A stretch of DNA of 64,000 bases from Reticulitermes lucifugus (taxonomy: Eukaryota > Arthropoda > Insecta > Blattodea > Rhinotermitidae): positions 12,908 through 76,907 of the forward strand of contig JAKCWW010000922.1 of assembly GCA_026260175.1 (NCBI GenBank), in the 5' to 3' direction. This document shows, piece by piece, positions 10,766 to 23,500 of the stretch. Positions within the stretch are counted from its first letter, which is position 1; each line of letters opens with the position of its first letter. The notes under the pieces were generated by a model. It saw nothing but the letters and a program-made list of their open reading frames with translations. It was not told where the DNA came from and made no database searches. The position numbers were made by a program, and so were the translations under genes.

Positions 10766-13560
10766 TAACAACGATTATTTCCCTGCACTGCTTTAAGCGA
10801 CTGATATTATAGTGGAAATGGTGGTCATTCTCTGTGAAATAGGATCCGACTTTTTATACGCCTATACAAAGTTCACGAATTTCAGACTTCAAAAGGTTAA
10901 ACTGCATTGACAAATCTGTAGGTTTCTGGCTATTGTATTATCACGTTTGGAATCCTCCAAAGTTTGGACTTTGTCCGTCGTCCCGCGTTGAAGATAAAAA
11001 TAAAAGGAACCTTTCGGAGACAGGGTCACAACCCTCCTCAGCTAAACACCCAATCGCTGGAAGTGTAGAGTAGCTTTGACTAACGGCCCCAAATGAGCTG
11101 GCGTTTTCCTTACACTTTTATCTGAAGATGGCCATGGATCCTGTGCCCCGAAATATTTTGTTCTAATTTTTATTTTGAACATGGGACAAAAGATAAAATT
11201 CGAGATTAAAGGATACCACATGTGGGCTGCTCTTTCTTTGCTTGTTTGTTTATTAATGCAGCAAAATAGAATATTTACATAATAAATAAACTCTATCCAG
11301 GCGAAAACGTACAGTTTGGCCAAGGTTAAATATGCAACAAAATACAAGGACCAAGAATTTGTAGCCCCACATTATGGTACAAACAGGTAATTAGCTTTTG
11401 AACAAAGGGGTTTGTGTCCGCAGTAAATTATCTTCTACGCCAGTGAAAACATTTGAAAAATATATTTACTCCATTGGAGTATACTTTTCGATTACATTTC
11501 ATGAATGGCCATGGGTGCAAGGTAGTACCTATTAGTCCAGGTTACCCACCGAATGTAGACAGAACAAGAAATAGCTATTGTTTGAATAGTATTGTTGTAA
11601 ACAATCAACGATTACATATTCAAATGATGTGTCATGCATAAACTAAAAGTGCTGAATACTGTACTTGGAAATAGGTCAATACTCACAGTGTATTGTATGG
11701 ACAGCTTGAACACCTTGAAAGGTATGACCGTGGCTCGGCCTTTCACATAGTCCTTGCTTCAGCGCTCTTACAAGTAACAACTGAGTGTCATCTCCATGTC
11801 AAGACATGACTTGAGGGCCTTTCGAAATAGGTCAGCTAATCATAAAACATGATGGGATTTATCAATAAGTCGAGGTCTCTGAATATACATCCTGGCAGCA
11901 TGAACAAGAAAATTTGTGTTCCAGGTGGGGTACTCTAGCTCCAGTTGCTAAGGGCTGGAAATAGCAATAGATGCAGGTAGACGTCGTCCGTCTCTATACG
12001 TAGCCCTTTAGTTAGTGAGACAGTTTCAATGTTCTAAAGCCGCTCCCAACATTGAGAAATGTACGTAGCAACAATATCCTATAATTCAACACGTGGCATG
12101 AAGGCAATGTGTATGACGCAATAAGTTTGGCAATCAACACGTCGTGTACAGATTTGTCTACTCCAGCTCCCAACACGTGTGTACACCAGTGGTCTTCCGA
12201 TTGTTTACTTATAGGGAACACTTGTGACTAAATCTGAACTTTCGAAAAACCTACTGTAAAGTAAAAATGTATTTTTGGAAGGGAAAATGAAATTAGATAT
12301 TTAAAACATAAAATTTTGTTTTAAAAAATAAAATATTTACGCATGTTCTGTGAAAAATAACATTTTATTATTTGTGTTTGAGACTGATAAGAAACCCAAC
12401 GCCTATTACGCACAAAGATGGGAAGGATACTGAAATTGCAACAAAAATTATCAAACCTATATTCACAAATTTTCATTGTAGCCATATTTTACTATTACTG
12501 TCGTAAACCATCAGCTATTATCGATTCAAATTATGTGTGCGGCATAAGTGACATAAACGTCCTGACTACTACTGCACCTTATAGATGATAAGATAAGCCT
12601 CCCAGTTTTAACATTATTCTATATTTTATGAAAATTTGACACTGCACATCTCTTTGCAACGTGAAGCATGTCACATATTACAGGACGCAGAATCATATGT
12701 TTCCACCATTATACAATTTGGCTCCGCAGTACGTTGAAATCAGCAATGCTTGTTTATTTTACTGTGTCTGGCACTCTTAAGTCAACACGCAATGAGTTCG
12801 CAGACCTCAGTGACGACGCAATTTTGGCGAACCTGCGCTGTAATAATTTCCGTTTCAATACCTGTGTTCATCGTTCTTCGTACATTTACACTGATGCTTG
12901 GGCATGTACCTGGTACTGAAGAGCCACATCCACCCCTGTCTCAAAGTATTTTTCTCGGAACACTGGTGTCTCAAAAATGGACAGACTTTTTAGGCCACTG
13001 AAGTAGAGTATTGGCGCCTATTGCAAATTCGCAGAGAGAGTAATTGCAATGGATAAAACGGTCTCAATTTTACAATTTTGTCGCAATTTGTATGTACCAT
13101 ATAAAGCCTCATATTTGAAATTCTGTAGGTTTTCTGTCCCTATAGGACTAGAATGTGTAATTTTTATAGTACCTGATACGTTCACCAGGTAGCAGTGACT
13201 GCCGAAAAAAATGTTATTTTGAAGCAGTCTAGGGGCACCTGTGCTTGGGTCCGTATTTCAGCCTCGATCTTAGCCTATAAAGAGTTATCTGGGTGAGTAA
13301 GTCCTACCTACTACTTTTCAAGAAATTTTCAAGTTCATGACATTTGTAACATCCCCCAAATCCATACCGTATAAGATCTGATTATTTGAAAGTTTATTTG
13401 TGGAAACCATAGATAGTTATGAAAATGTTCATAAATTTTCCTTTCGAATTTTAACAGACTTTTTACAAGTTCGTTATATAAAATCCTTCCGCCCGAATGG
13501 GTCTATAACATTAATATATTATTTTATTACAAGCAACTAAACTCACAATATCATATACAT
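10766..13560. other. Intergenic stretch, no gene recognised
   Basis: A CTGAAGATGGCC...CCGAAAT motif near 11,122-11,156 resembles degenerate repeat ends elsewhere in the window. The ORFs at 12,668-13,001 have a hydrophobic start in one frame but no recognisable family. Nothing else is supported. Confidence 0.4.
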
Positions 13561-13577
13561 TTAACAGTACAGACATT

Positions 13578-13619
13578 ACTCCGACATGTTTCGCCATGAA
13601 TATGCCATCTTCAGGCACT
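13578..13619 (-). ncRNA. Degenerate hammerhead ribozyme motif
   Basis: The minus strand reads CUGAAGA (the core allows any base at position 7), a stem II with one mismatch, GAAA, palindromic CAUG, and a GUC cleavage triplet followed by GGAGU. The 5' side of stem I does not pair with GGAGU, so activity is doubtful. It resembles the ribozymes in the lingerer introns. Confidence 0.45.
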
Positions 13620-13639
13620 ACATGTGCCACGTTTAAAAC

Positions 13640-14829
13640 CAGCTACATTTGATAAAAGATTATAAATGTCATAATATTTAGAGTGTTCCGCAGCTAATGT
13701 CAATTGTTCATATATAATATAGGTTTTCTAAATCTTATGATTATAGGTCCATAACATATTACCCACTAGCAATATTACTTTACTTCGAAGGAGGGCACGA
13801 AGAGAAATAAGATTTTTCACTGAAAACACTACGACATTTAGGGGATCCTTAAACAGAATTTTTTTACCATTGATATGGTGAAAACATTTTTTGCTTTTGT
13901 GCGAACCGAAGTTTCGACGAGTATTCAAGAACTGCTCGCCACTGAGATTGGTCCACTTTAATCCGTTTCACGTTTTCAAATTCCAATTCTCTAAGATCAT
14001 TTTGCAGTTATTGTTCTACATGCGCTCAAGTCTTCTAATTAGACTGGCTCTTTCGTTGAAGTATTCCGATAAAAATTATTTATGAATTTCTCATTTCCCG
14101 CGCTTCTCAATATTCATGACTGAATCACACCAACATTATTAGATAAAAATACAAACTACGATACTTCTCATTACAAAGCTTCATTACTTTTCTTGGACTT
14201 CATCCCTCTTAGGTCCAAAGCATGGGGTTAGCCAGCCATAACCCACGCAGAATTCGAAACGTGATTTCAATGTTCCAGCAGTAGAGGACCGGCTGTTTGT
14301 AGTTTCTCTTGAGCTAATTATGCTACTAATACACCTAAAGGTCGTTAGGAAATTACGATTAGCTATCTGTAATAAAGGAAGGGCCTTCATGGTGTTACGT
14401 GGCTGAACTTAGCCTTCCTTTCACGCTGCCCTTCTTTGCGCGCGTCTCTCAGGTTCATGCGCCCCATGCAGAAAGCAACAATTTTCTCACGGTCAAACAC
14501 GCTTGCTTTTTTTTTTCAATGCTGATGCTGTTTACATTGTAATTATTTCCTTTAGCACAGGAAAACCTCGTTCCGATTCCTGAATGGTAGACAACTAAAC
14601 TTCCGGCAAACCCTCCCTATCTTCAAACAAGCTACCAAGGACCATGAGATATTAAAACGTTATTTGGTGTCCGTTACAAAGTAGAAAGCACGCCTTACAT
14701 GGAGACCACTTCCGACGGTCCGTCTCTTTGTCTGTGACTCAATATCAGCGCCTAAACCATTTGTCAGATTTTTATGAAAATCCGTATAGGATTTCTACAT
14801 AACACGTTGCCGAACATGCGTGTTTGAGA
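13640..14829. other. Intergenic stretch, no gene recognised
   Basis: A few ORFs of about 65 codons show no domain. I see no repeat that I can place. Confidence 0.4.
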
Positions 14830-14922
14830 GATTTTAGGCTTTCGTCGCGGTGTAGTTGAAGTCGCCGATCTTCTGAGATGCCCACTGACGCTGCATAACG
14901 TCCCCGAAAACCAAAGATTTCA
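14830..14922. repeat. Fold-back family F, copy 4 (internally deleted)
   Basis: It begins with the family end GATTTTAGGCTTTCGTCGCGG and continues GATCTTCTGAGATG. A second inverted-like part, GACGCTGCATAACGTCCC, follows, and it ends near AGATTTCA. Confidence 0.5.
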
Positions 14923-15121
14923 AGCACGATTTTTGTGAAAATCGGGGCAATCGTACTTTACTTAGGGTCGTAAATGAATTTCTACCTGTATTTTTCACAC
15001 TTCTTGACCGATATGGATAAAAGTCGATATAGAGGATCCCTACGTACGGCTGTTCAGCACTGAAAATTTTATGAAAATCAGTGCAGTAAAGTAATGCTTT
15101 ACTTAAAGAAGTAAGCTGCTT

Positions 15122-15150
15122 TCTTCTTCTTCTTCTTCTTCATCTTCTTC
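15122..15150. repeat. (TTC)n microsatellite
   Basis: Imperfect TTC repeat. It is followed to 15,440 by AT-rich DNA without a recognised gene. Confidence 0.85.
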
Positions 15151-15444
15151 TAAAATGTACAGGTTCTGGTTTTAATCCTGCTGATATGTTCAACTTTTCA
15201 AGAACTTTCTGTGCAATGAGTACACTTTCTCAAATTCTTCGTAATTCCTTCAGTTTACAAGATACGTTTTTGTTTCTTTCATCTGTTCAGATGCATTAAT
15301 TTTATAAAATTCCTCCTCTTGAAGTTTTGTGATAGTTATATGAATCTCAAACACAATATCAAGCAAATCAAAGAGGGAAATGGTAAACTTGAACCTGGAA
15401 ATGTTATTTGCAAGCCCGCGTGCCTGAAGAAGAGACGAATTGCG

Positions 15445-15658
15445 TGATTTCAGGCTTCCGCCGTGGTGTCAATTAGATCGTCGCTTTTCTGGGATGTTAC
15501 GCAGCGTCGATTGGTAGTTAGTTACCTACGTTTCGGGACGAGCTATAGAGTAGGTATCCCGAAATGTCGGCATCTAACTACGGATATACGCTTTGCAACA
15601 TCCAAGAAGCGCGAAGAATTGTTAGATGATCCTGTGGGCGAAAATATCAGAGATTTCA
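15445..15658. mobile_element. Fold-back family F, copy 5
   Basis: It starts GATTTCAGGCTTCCGCCG, then CTTTTCTGGGATGTTACGC and GGTAGTTAGTTACC. The right arm is degraded (CCCGAAATGTCGG, then ACATCCAAGAAGCGC). It ends near AGATTTCA. Confidence 0.7.
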
Positions 15659-15659
15659 A

Positions 15660-17406
15660 TTAATTTTTCTTAAAGTAGGTTATTTTATCGAAATCTGTTC
15701 CGAATACGTGGCAACCCAGACGTTGGCGTCATTTGCGCCCGCCTAGTGTGCTTAATGGACAGCGCGGCCCTGCAACGATCATGCAATTGCAGTGATGAGA
15801 CGCTATGATTACTAGCGCTCCAACTGGTGTACGGAATTGTCTTGTACTTCTTCAATGGGCTATATGTCACGTGACTTGTTGCGTTTTTAGCGCAATTTGC
15901 AGGTACGCCTATTATGTGTATTTTATCAGTTTCTGGTGTTTTTTATGCATTCAGCTGCTATATGTAGATACTGTATATGTTATGAGCAATTAAGTTTCCC
16001 TCCAACACGCGAAACGATTTTTTGAACGTATGAGGTGAATATAAATGTCGACTTCGGATGTTGATGGTTGTCAATAGTAAGTCTAACAAGGCTTTGAAAT
16101 GGCGTCTCCCCACATGGCTGGTAGAACCCGGCGTTGTAATTGTAAATCTTTGTCTGTTGTTCCGTCTCGGAGAGATTATCCTTTTGTTTTTGATTGTCTC
16201 AGTATTGTTAATATGAACTCGTCGGTAGTGTAGATGGTACTGCCTTTGGTTCTCGTAGTATTTCGAAGGTTTTCAGCTAATGGAAAGCAAATCCTGTTTG
16301 GAAGTGATACACATTTCTTTGAAAGAACTTTACTGGTACTTTTATTACATTTAATTTTATTAGTGTGTTTGTTTGTTCACGTTTATGAAATATATGAAGT
16401 GTGAAATAGGTTGCATTCAAGTTTAGTGTATGTATTAGGGAGTTGTTATTTAGGAATCGCACGGACCTAACCTAATTACTGGAAAAAGTTGCGAGCATCA
16501 AATAATGTTCAAGTACTTTTGCTTTTATACTAGGTAGATGAAGTTATGAATATTATGCTGTGAAATATATTTTATCACAAGCTACTACTTTTCTGGATTT
16601 GTTACTACTATGTTCTGCAGTTGCCCATCTCAGTGGCCGTGTACTTTAACGAGACATTGTACTGTGACGTGTGTTGTTATTGTGTAGGTTAACTGAATAA
16701 TGTTGTAAGCATATATGCTTATCAGTATTTGGGTATTGTTAACAGGTAGTGGACCAAATATACACAACTTTATCTTACCTAACCCCACCACCTGTCACTG
16801 AATATACCTTTTGTGATCTCCAGCTTTAACCCTCTAACATACTGATCAGACACAGTTTGTAAAGTGTGTTATAAAGACACATTCGTGGTTATTATCATAT
16901 AACATACAATCTTGTTTTTATGTGTCTTAGCACAATACCATTGATGTTGGTATTGTGTACAATGCAAGCCTGTTGTATTTCAGTTAAATAAAGCTGGGTA
17001 TCTTTTGTCTTTCCGGTTAAATGACACTAAGGAATATTCGAAGAGAAAGATGATTTGTACTTTAATGAACAGGTTTCAGGTGTGAAATATGGTATAGTCA
17101 CATTTGAGATATTTGTATCTGATATAGCCTGTTCTGTGTATAATATATTACTTTATAGGAAGTAGAAAAGCTACTTTCTGTGATTGTGTGCATTTCCCTG
17201 TGATTAACATTTGCTAGATATTGCCCAAGTCAGCAGGCCCTATGAAAGTTCACAATCTTGGAAGGGAGGTCCAGTTGTAACATAGTGCAGCTGGTCATCA
17301 TATCATTAATATCATATCTCAGAATCAGAGAGTGATTTGAGACTTTTTCGTGTGTTGCAGTAGCAGAACACATTGTAAATAGTAAGTGTACATAGTGTTT
17401 GTAAAG
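15660..17406 (+). promoter_or_regulatory. Upstream region of lingerer; probable promoter and 5' untranslated sequence
   Basis: This stretch lies between the last intergenic repeat and the lingerer start codon. CpG dinucleotides are frequent at about 15,700-16,230 and become scarce further right. I infer that transcription starts near 15.7-16.2 kb, possibly with a non-coding first exon. No TATA box or untranslated-exon boundary can be fixed from sequence alone. Confidence 0.35.
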
Positions 17407-17541
17407 ATGAGCTCTGGAAGCCGATCCACCTCTCGTGGTGGAAAAGGAACCAAAACGGAAACATCGTCAATAAATAAACCACAGAAAGCAGATGTTAAAA
17501 CAGAATTGCCCAAAGCACTTGACCATAATCCTAAAACACAG
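17407..17541 (+). CDS. lig: lig coding exon 1 (start codon)
   Basis: It encodes [20 protein letters not shown] and continues to NPKTQ. The donor is GTGAGT, phase 0. The N-terminus is basic and Ser/Gly-rich, as in other Lig proteins. This ATG was chosen because it opens the exon that joins in frame to the UBA exon. Confidence 0.85.
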
Positions 17542-20500
17542 GTGAGTTTATTTTGTCTTTGCACTGTGCTTAACCTTGTGTAATGTATTGTGCTGCAGTT
17601 GCAAATACGCTGAAGTTATATTTAACAGTCTGGTATGAGAAATCATAATTAAATCTGAAAAGTGAATAGATGAAGGTACGGTTTATATGTCAATTAGAAT
17701 ACTGATCTGCCACCATTGCTTGTTCCCTGTGTGATGCCCCACTTATTTTTATGGCAGATTTTGTGCATAACCATCTAAGAGTAACATATTTCTTGTACGG
17801 TGTGCTTTAACCATTTGGCACTGAATGACATATATTCTGCGTCACAGGGAGCTGGGTTGAATTCCTGAACTACGCAGCATATGCGTCGGCCAGTTGTGAC
17901 CATTCTTGTGCAGCCCTGTTGGGGATTTTTTACATTTCCTTTTGTTTTCTTTGTGTATTAGTGCATGAAAAAATGAAATGCTGTAATTTAAATCTGTGGT
18001 TTCACAGATTGCATTAGGAATTTAATTCTGGCACCAAAGGGTTATGCTGGAATTGTAGGTTTGTTTTGAAAACATAGAGTTGCTAATTGTATGGTGTTTT
18101 CATTTATTGCCACAATGAGCAGGGCAGTTTTATGTTATAGAAGGCCTGCATCTGCCAGGGTGTTCTGTGACATCTGAGGTGCTCAGGACAGTAGCAAAAG
18201 AAATGCACTGTTGTATAAACATGCAAGTGGCACTTGACACTGTATAATTTTTGCTTTTGGTGGTCACAGTATGCTGTTTATATATATATATATATATATG
18301 TTATATAGGATTTATTTTGTCACTGTCAAAAGCTGAAGCATGGGGAACTGGAACCTCAGTTTGAAACTTGTGTTTGCTTACTGTGACAGTAACGGTCAAG
18401 CCATGTCTGCAGCAAGTTATAACATGTCAGAGGGGTTGTTCATTAAACACCATTTTAATACCACTACCCAATTTTCACGTTATTTTCACCGTGCATTTTG
18501 ATTCAATTAGCAGTATTATAACCAACAAATGCACTTTTTGTATTTCTGTTACACTTTTACCCTACATATGTTTCGGCTGTGGTCCAGCCATCATCAGGNG
18601 TACACTAGTAGGTTCACTTCACTGGCGCTGGTTCATTTGGTATTATCACATGTCATCACAATGGTTTTGGTTTTTGTAGCTTCTGTTCACTCTCAAATGC
18701 AGGTTGTGTTCGTCTTGCATTAAAAGCTTGAGGTATAATACTTTGGGTTGTAGACATAAAACAGTATCTCATTGGTAGTAGTTAAAACATTAAAATTCTA
18801 ATGTTTTAACTACTACCAATGAGATACTGTTTTATATCTACAACCCAAAGTATTATACCTCAAGCTTTTAACGCAAGAGGAGCACAACCTGCATTTGAGA
18901 GTGAACAGAAGCTACAAAAACCACAACCATTGTGATGACATGTGATAATACCAAATGAACCAGCGCCAGTGAAGTGAACCTACTAGTGTACACCTGATGA
19001 TGGCTGGACCACAGCCGAAACATATGTAGGGTAAAAGTATAACAGAAATACAAAAAGTGCATTTGTTGGTTATAATACTGCTAACCACTACCCAGATTAC
19101 AGTAAGTTTTCTTGCAAAATCCAGCAAAAGAGTTGGATGCTTGTCGTGACAAGTGAAGCTGATTTATATTGCATAAGTTTGGTTTATAGCTGAACTGTCT
19201 AGAATTCTCACTGCATTAGGGAATGCAGGTTGTAAGTAAATATAACTATCTATTATAAGCAATAATACTAATGTAACTGTACCTGACATTGTATTAGGTT
19301 GCCGTTGAGAAGAAGTGCTTGCTGAATGCATTCCAGTACTTCTCTGCTCATCATTCTGTTTGAGGTGTTTTATGATTTTTTTTGTCCTTCCTGTTGTTTG
19401 TAATATAGCAGGAAGATGTAAAATTAAAAGATGCCGAACTCTTTCTACCACAGTAAGGTTTTGTAACATCTCATTTAAAATTTAAAGACCTTGAAAATAC
19501 ACAGGGAGGTGTATTGCTTTGTTTTGGGATTATTAATTCCTTGTTAATGGAATGAGATGCTGATCAGTGTTGGGCTTCTCTCAAATAAGAAAACTGATTG
19601 TTACCACACAATCTAATTGGAGGTTCCTACCATGCCCAAAAAATGTTATGAGTAAAACCACATCACTTTCTTCTTACTACAATAGCTACTAAAAGTGCCA
19701 CCCTTTAATATCAACACAAATTTCACATTGATTTAACAAATTCTGTGACACATGTTGAAGTTCGCCTTTCATGATTTTTAGGGTATAAAATTTTGGGTTT
19801 AACCCTTTGGTGTCTAACATCAGGTATACCTGTTACGCAGTGTGATGCTCAAAACACTGAGTGACGGGTATGGCTGATGGCCTGTTGTGGCTTTTATTAT
19901 GCAGCATGACTGTATGTCCTGGGTTCGAGGCTCGAGACGACTTCTTTGAGATTTGGTTTGAGGCTAGGGTATTCAGGCAGTAGGGTGAGCAGTTGCCTCA
20001 CCCAAGTACTTGGAGTGTTATGGAAGAGAGAGAACTACATATTCATGGTTAATCCAATCGTATTCATGCACATATCTCATGAATTTTACTGAGTTTAGGC
20101 TGGAAAGGGTGATAGTAGAGGGGGCAAGGTTCTTGAACTTAGAGGCAAAGAAATTATTTTTGGTGGAAAGACGTAAATTTAGTTGGCTTCTTAATGGCGT
20201 TGGAAGTACACCTCTCGCGACGTGCTGCAAGAAGGGATATGCATTGATTTTTTTAGGGTTTTCCCACCGTAATAGTCACTCTGCATAGTTCATTGGTAAT
20301 AACGGTGTGTGATGTTTAAAGAAGAAATACTGCAATAGTGATGAATCAAACTTACACCAACTAAGTGTGTAGTAATATGAACATACATGCATTTCTGCCT
20401 CAATTTTTTGTGCAATGAAGTGTTATGCAACTACACAACAATCGATATTTATGTAACTTGATGTACGTGCTTTAAACCTACTATTGTAATCGAAATAAAC

Positions 20501-23500
20501 CATTAAAGCAGTTCCCGATATTTATATGTGTATATGTGAATGAATACCATGGTTTAATGTTCTCCGAGGCTATACAACGTGGATATTCCCTGAGAAGGTG
20601 TCTCAAGTTCTCACTGAGCCAGGTTCATAATTTTTTAGCTCAATATAAAAAATGTAGCGAAGCAAGGCACAAAGGAAGAATTATTGAAGGGACTGTTATA
20701 GCAGCCTACGTTTAAATTATGGTTTGCTGCGAATCACGCCAGGCATTTTATTCTGGCGCCAGAGGGTTAAATCTGTAAAGCCTCAAAAGTGGAGGGGTTG
20801 TTTGTGTAGACTTCTGTTTCAAGGGTCCCCGCAGACAAAAGTCCCATATACTTAATATTATACATGTTCCATGCAGTTGTTTTATATATGTAAGGTTTTT
20901 ATTTCCAACTACTGCATAGTTTCACAAACACCAAAAGGAAACTACTAAAGACAAACGCAGCTATATAGTTCAATAAATTATGCAGAAACTATCAGTTAAC
21001 ACCTATAGATATCAGCATAAAAGTGAATAGTAATAATAAGCAAAGACATGTATTTTAAACTGTAAAATCAGTGACTATGACATTTACCATTCAGAGACAT
21101 GATATACGCTGCAAATGTCTATGTATGTTGACTCCCTGATGATGGCTCAAATAGTCAGCCAAAACATGTAGGAGTGTAAAAATAAATTTATTGTGCAGTA
21201 GTTGGAAATAAAAACTGTACATATATAAAAGTCCCATACATTAAAATCTGGTGAACGTGATAGCCACAGTCCTATACGGATTATTCGTTCTTGAAAAACG
21301 GCCTATAATGTCCACATTGAATATACTGTGGTGTGTGCTAGTCCATTGTTTGCTGAACATATTGCTGCTATTCTGTGACTGATGTTTCAAGGAATGCTTC
21401 ATAATTTGGTTCACAAACAGTTCTGAATAAACTGTGTCATGAAAAAAATATGGGGCCTATTGTTCGCCCAACATGCAGTTTGCTGGGAGTAGGTGGTTCC
21501 ACATGTGCTGATGAAATGTGTGGACATATCATAAGATTTCTTTCTTCTGATTGACTTGTATGTTACCATGGTGCAACACAATGTGATGGAAGTGATCAGC
21601 ACACTCACTGGCATGGTTTAGCAGCAGACTGTGTTCATTAGTTACTGCATGCTGACTTCCAACTTGCTAAATTATTGTTCCAACAGACTGCCATAACTGT
21701 TAACTGAACCTGTCTGCAGGATGTATGGCCATGTGTACAAGATATTTGAATGGTATGGCCAGAGTGTTGAAGTATTCCATGACCTTTCCCTCCCACATCC
21801 TTTCTAAATAAATTCCCCCCCCCCCATGGAGTAATGGCCCTTAGTGGGCCAGGGCCTCCTCATTATCGAGGCTTCATGATCACACCCAGATGCACCGCAC
21901 TTGGTAGGACTCCTCTGGATGAGTGATCAACTGGATGCAGAGACCTCTACCTGACACACAACACTCACAAGAGACATCCATGCCCCTGGCGGGATTCGAA
22001 CCCACAATCCCAGAAAGTGAGTGGCCGCAGGCCCATGCCTTAGACTGTGCGGCCACTGGAATCGGGTTTAAATAAATGTACTTCCTAAATAATTGGACTT
22101 TCATTTGTCACTTAATACTTTGTTATCTAAGGACTTGGTGTGGTATCATAAAATACGCCAAGAAACACTTGTTGACATTTCTGATTACGCTCATGGACAT
22201 GAAGGTCCTGGGAATGGGAAGAGCAAGAAGTCACATTTCAGGGATAGGTGGCATTTTGGTACATGAGCAGAAGTAAAATAGAAAGAAAGGAATTGACATT
22301 CTTATTATTCACCCATAATCAAAATTATTTTTTCTGTTTTCAGCCTACAGCAGAACAGATGCGACTTGCACAGATTATTGATACTAAGACAGAAGACCCA
22401 GACTTGAAGGACAAGATCAAGCAAGTTATGGATGCAACTCGTAAAACGGAGGATGAAGTTTGTACTGCACTACATGACTGTGATAATGATCTTGACAGGG
22501 CAGTGAATATGCTTCTTGAAGGAATGGGTCAGGTATGTACACTGTATTTTTTAGAAGTAGATTCCAGAGGAGAAACATTTTCTCTATTAATCACTTTCAG
22601 GACAGTGGAAGAAAGCAGTCACTTTTGTGCATATGTTGGAACTTGTTCACTACGTGAATGATCCTGATATTTGCTCTGTTGGTGTTTTGACATGATTGTG
22701 TGTTACAAGTGGCATACTTTTATCCAAGGCATCTAGCCTCCTATTTAGTGGGTAGTGGGAGCTCTTTCCCGGGGCAGTGTAAAGATGTCATATTAAAACC
22801 TGATGAGAATTTACCATTTGGTAAGTTTTTTAGCACTGACATTGTGAACAGTGAGCTGTAACAGCATATCACACCATACCTTACCATTACAATTGAAAGG
22901 GTTCATGAATAGCATTTATTCCTGTTCTTCTAATTGTGCCCTTTAAGGTGCTGGTGGACTTTAAATAGAGGTTATTTTGTATTTCATCATATTCACGTTG
23001 ACATTGCTTGAATTAGACTTCTCAATAAAACTGAACTTTGTCCATGGTCTTTGCATTCATGTTAGAAATTGGATAAAGTACACTGTAAAGGTGCATGTTT
23101 CATGTCACAGTGTTTCATGAACAGGAATTAACTGACCCACATGTTTTTGGACTGATAATTTAGAATAAAATGTTGGTTTGTTGTGGGTAAAAATAATAAT
23201 TATGGTGTAGAGGTTGTCTTCTTGGCATTACAGATTTGATTGCTGTATGTTCTTTGTAGTGAGTTTGTATGTTGCTGCAAGTTAGGGCATGAAATAAGGG
23301 GTACACTTTTGGTAGTTTTATTTGATAAGCCCATATGCAGTATCTTTGTGCCTAAAGTTAGCTTCTTTGAAGTCTGATGTTCTGAACTGTGAAGTCAAGT
23401 GTTATGCTCATTTGTTTGTTATCACAGTGTAAAGAAATTGGAATAACGTTTATTTCAATTCTCAACTCCTTCTTTTGGCATTATGATCAAAATAGAAATG

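Larger units (their letters stand above)
18471..19084. mobile_element. Hammerhead-bearing inverted element A (Penelope-like, non-coding)
   Basis: It is flanked by 10-bp direct repeats CCACTACCCA (18,461-18,470 and 19,085-19,094). A 36-nt leader is followed by two inverted arms of 286 bp each (18,507-18,792 and 18,799-19,084) around the 6-nt loop AAATTC. The arms differ at only a few positions, so the copy is young or the arms have been kept alike. Each arm carries a hammerhead motif, one per strand. It encodes no protein; the two 64-residue ORFs here are mirror images caused by the palindrome. Penelope-like retroelements are known to carry hammerheads and inverted partial copies, which is why I place it there. 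Confidence 0.75.

Noticed and set aside
10444-10812. Two overlapping ORFs of 88-98 codons
   Set aside because: Both come from the arms of fold-back copy 3; they are palindrome by-products.
11122-11156. CTGAAGATGGCC...CCGAAAT motif
   Set aside because: The order fits a hammerhead, but stem II is offset and no cleavage triplet with a pairing stem I follows.
12668-13001. Two 83-codon ORFs with a hydrophobic start in one frame
   Set aside because: No recognisable family, no convincing splice sites and two competing frames. Not strong enough to call a gene.
18368-19127. Mirror-image ORFs of 64-103 residues on both strands
   Set aside because: They are produced by the two arms of the hairpin element A. 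The reading is identical from either side and has no domain.
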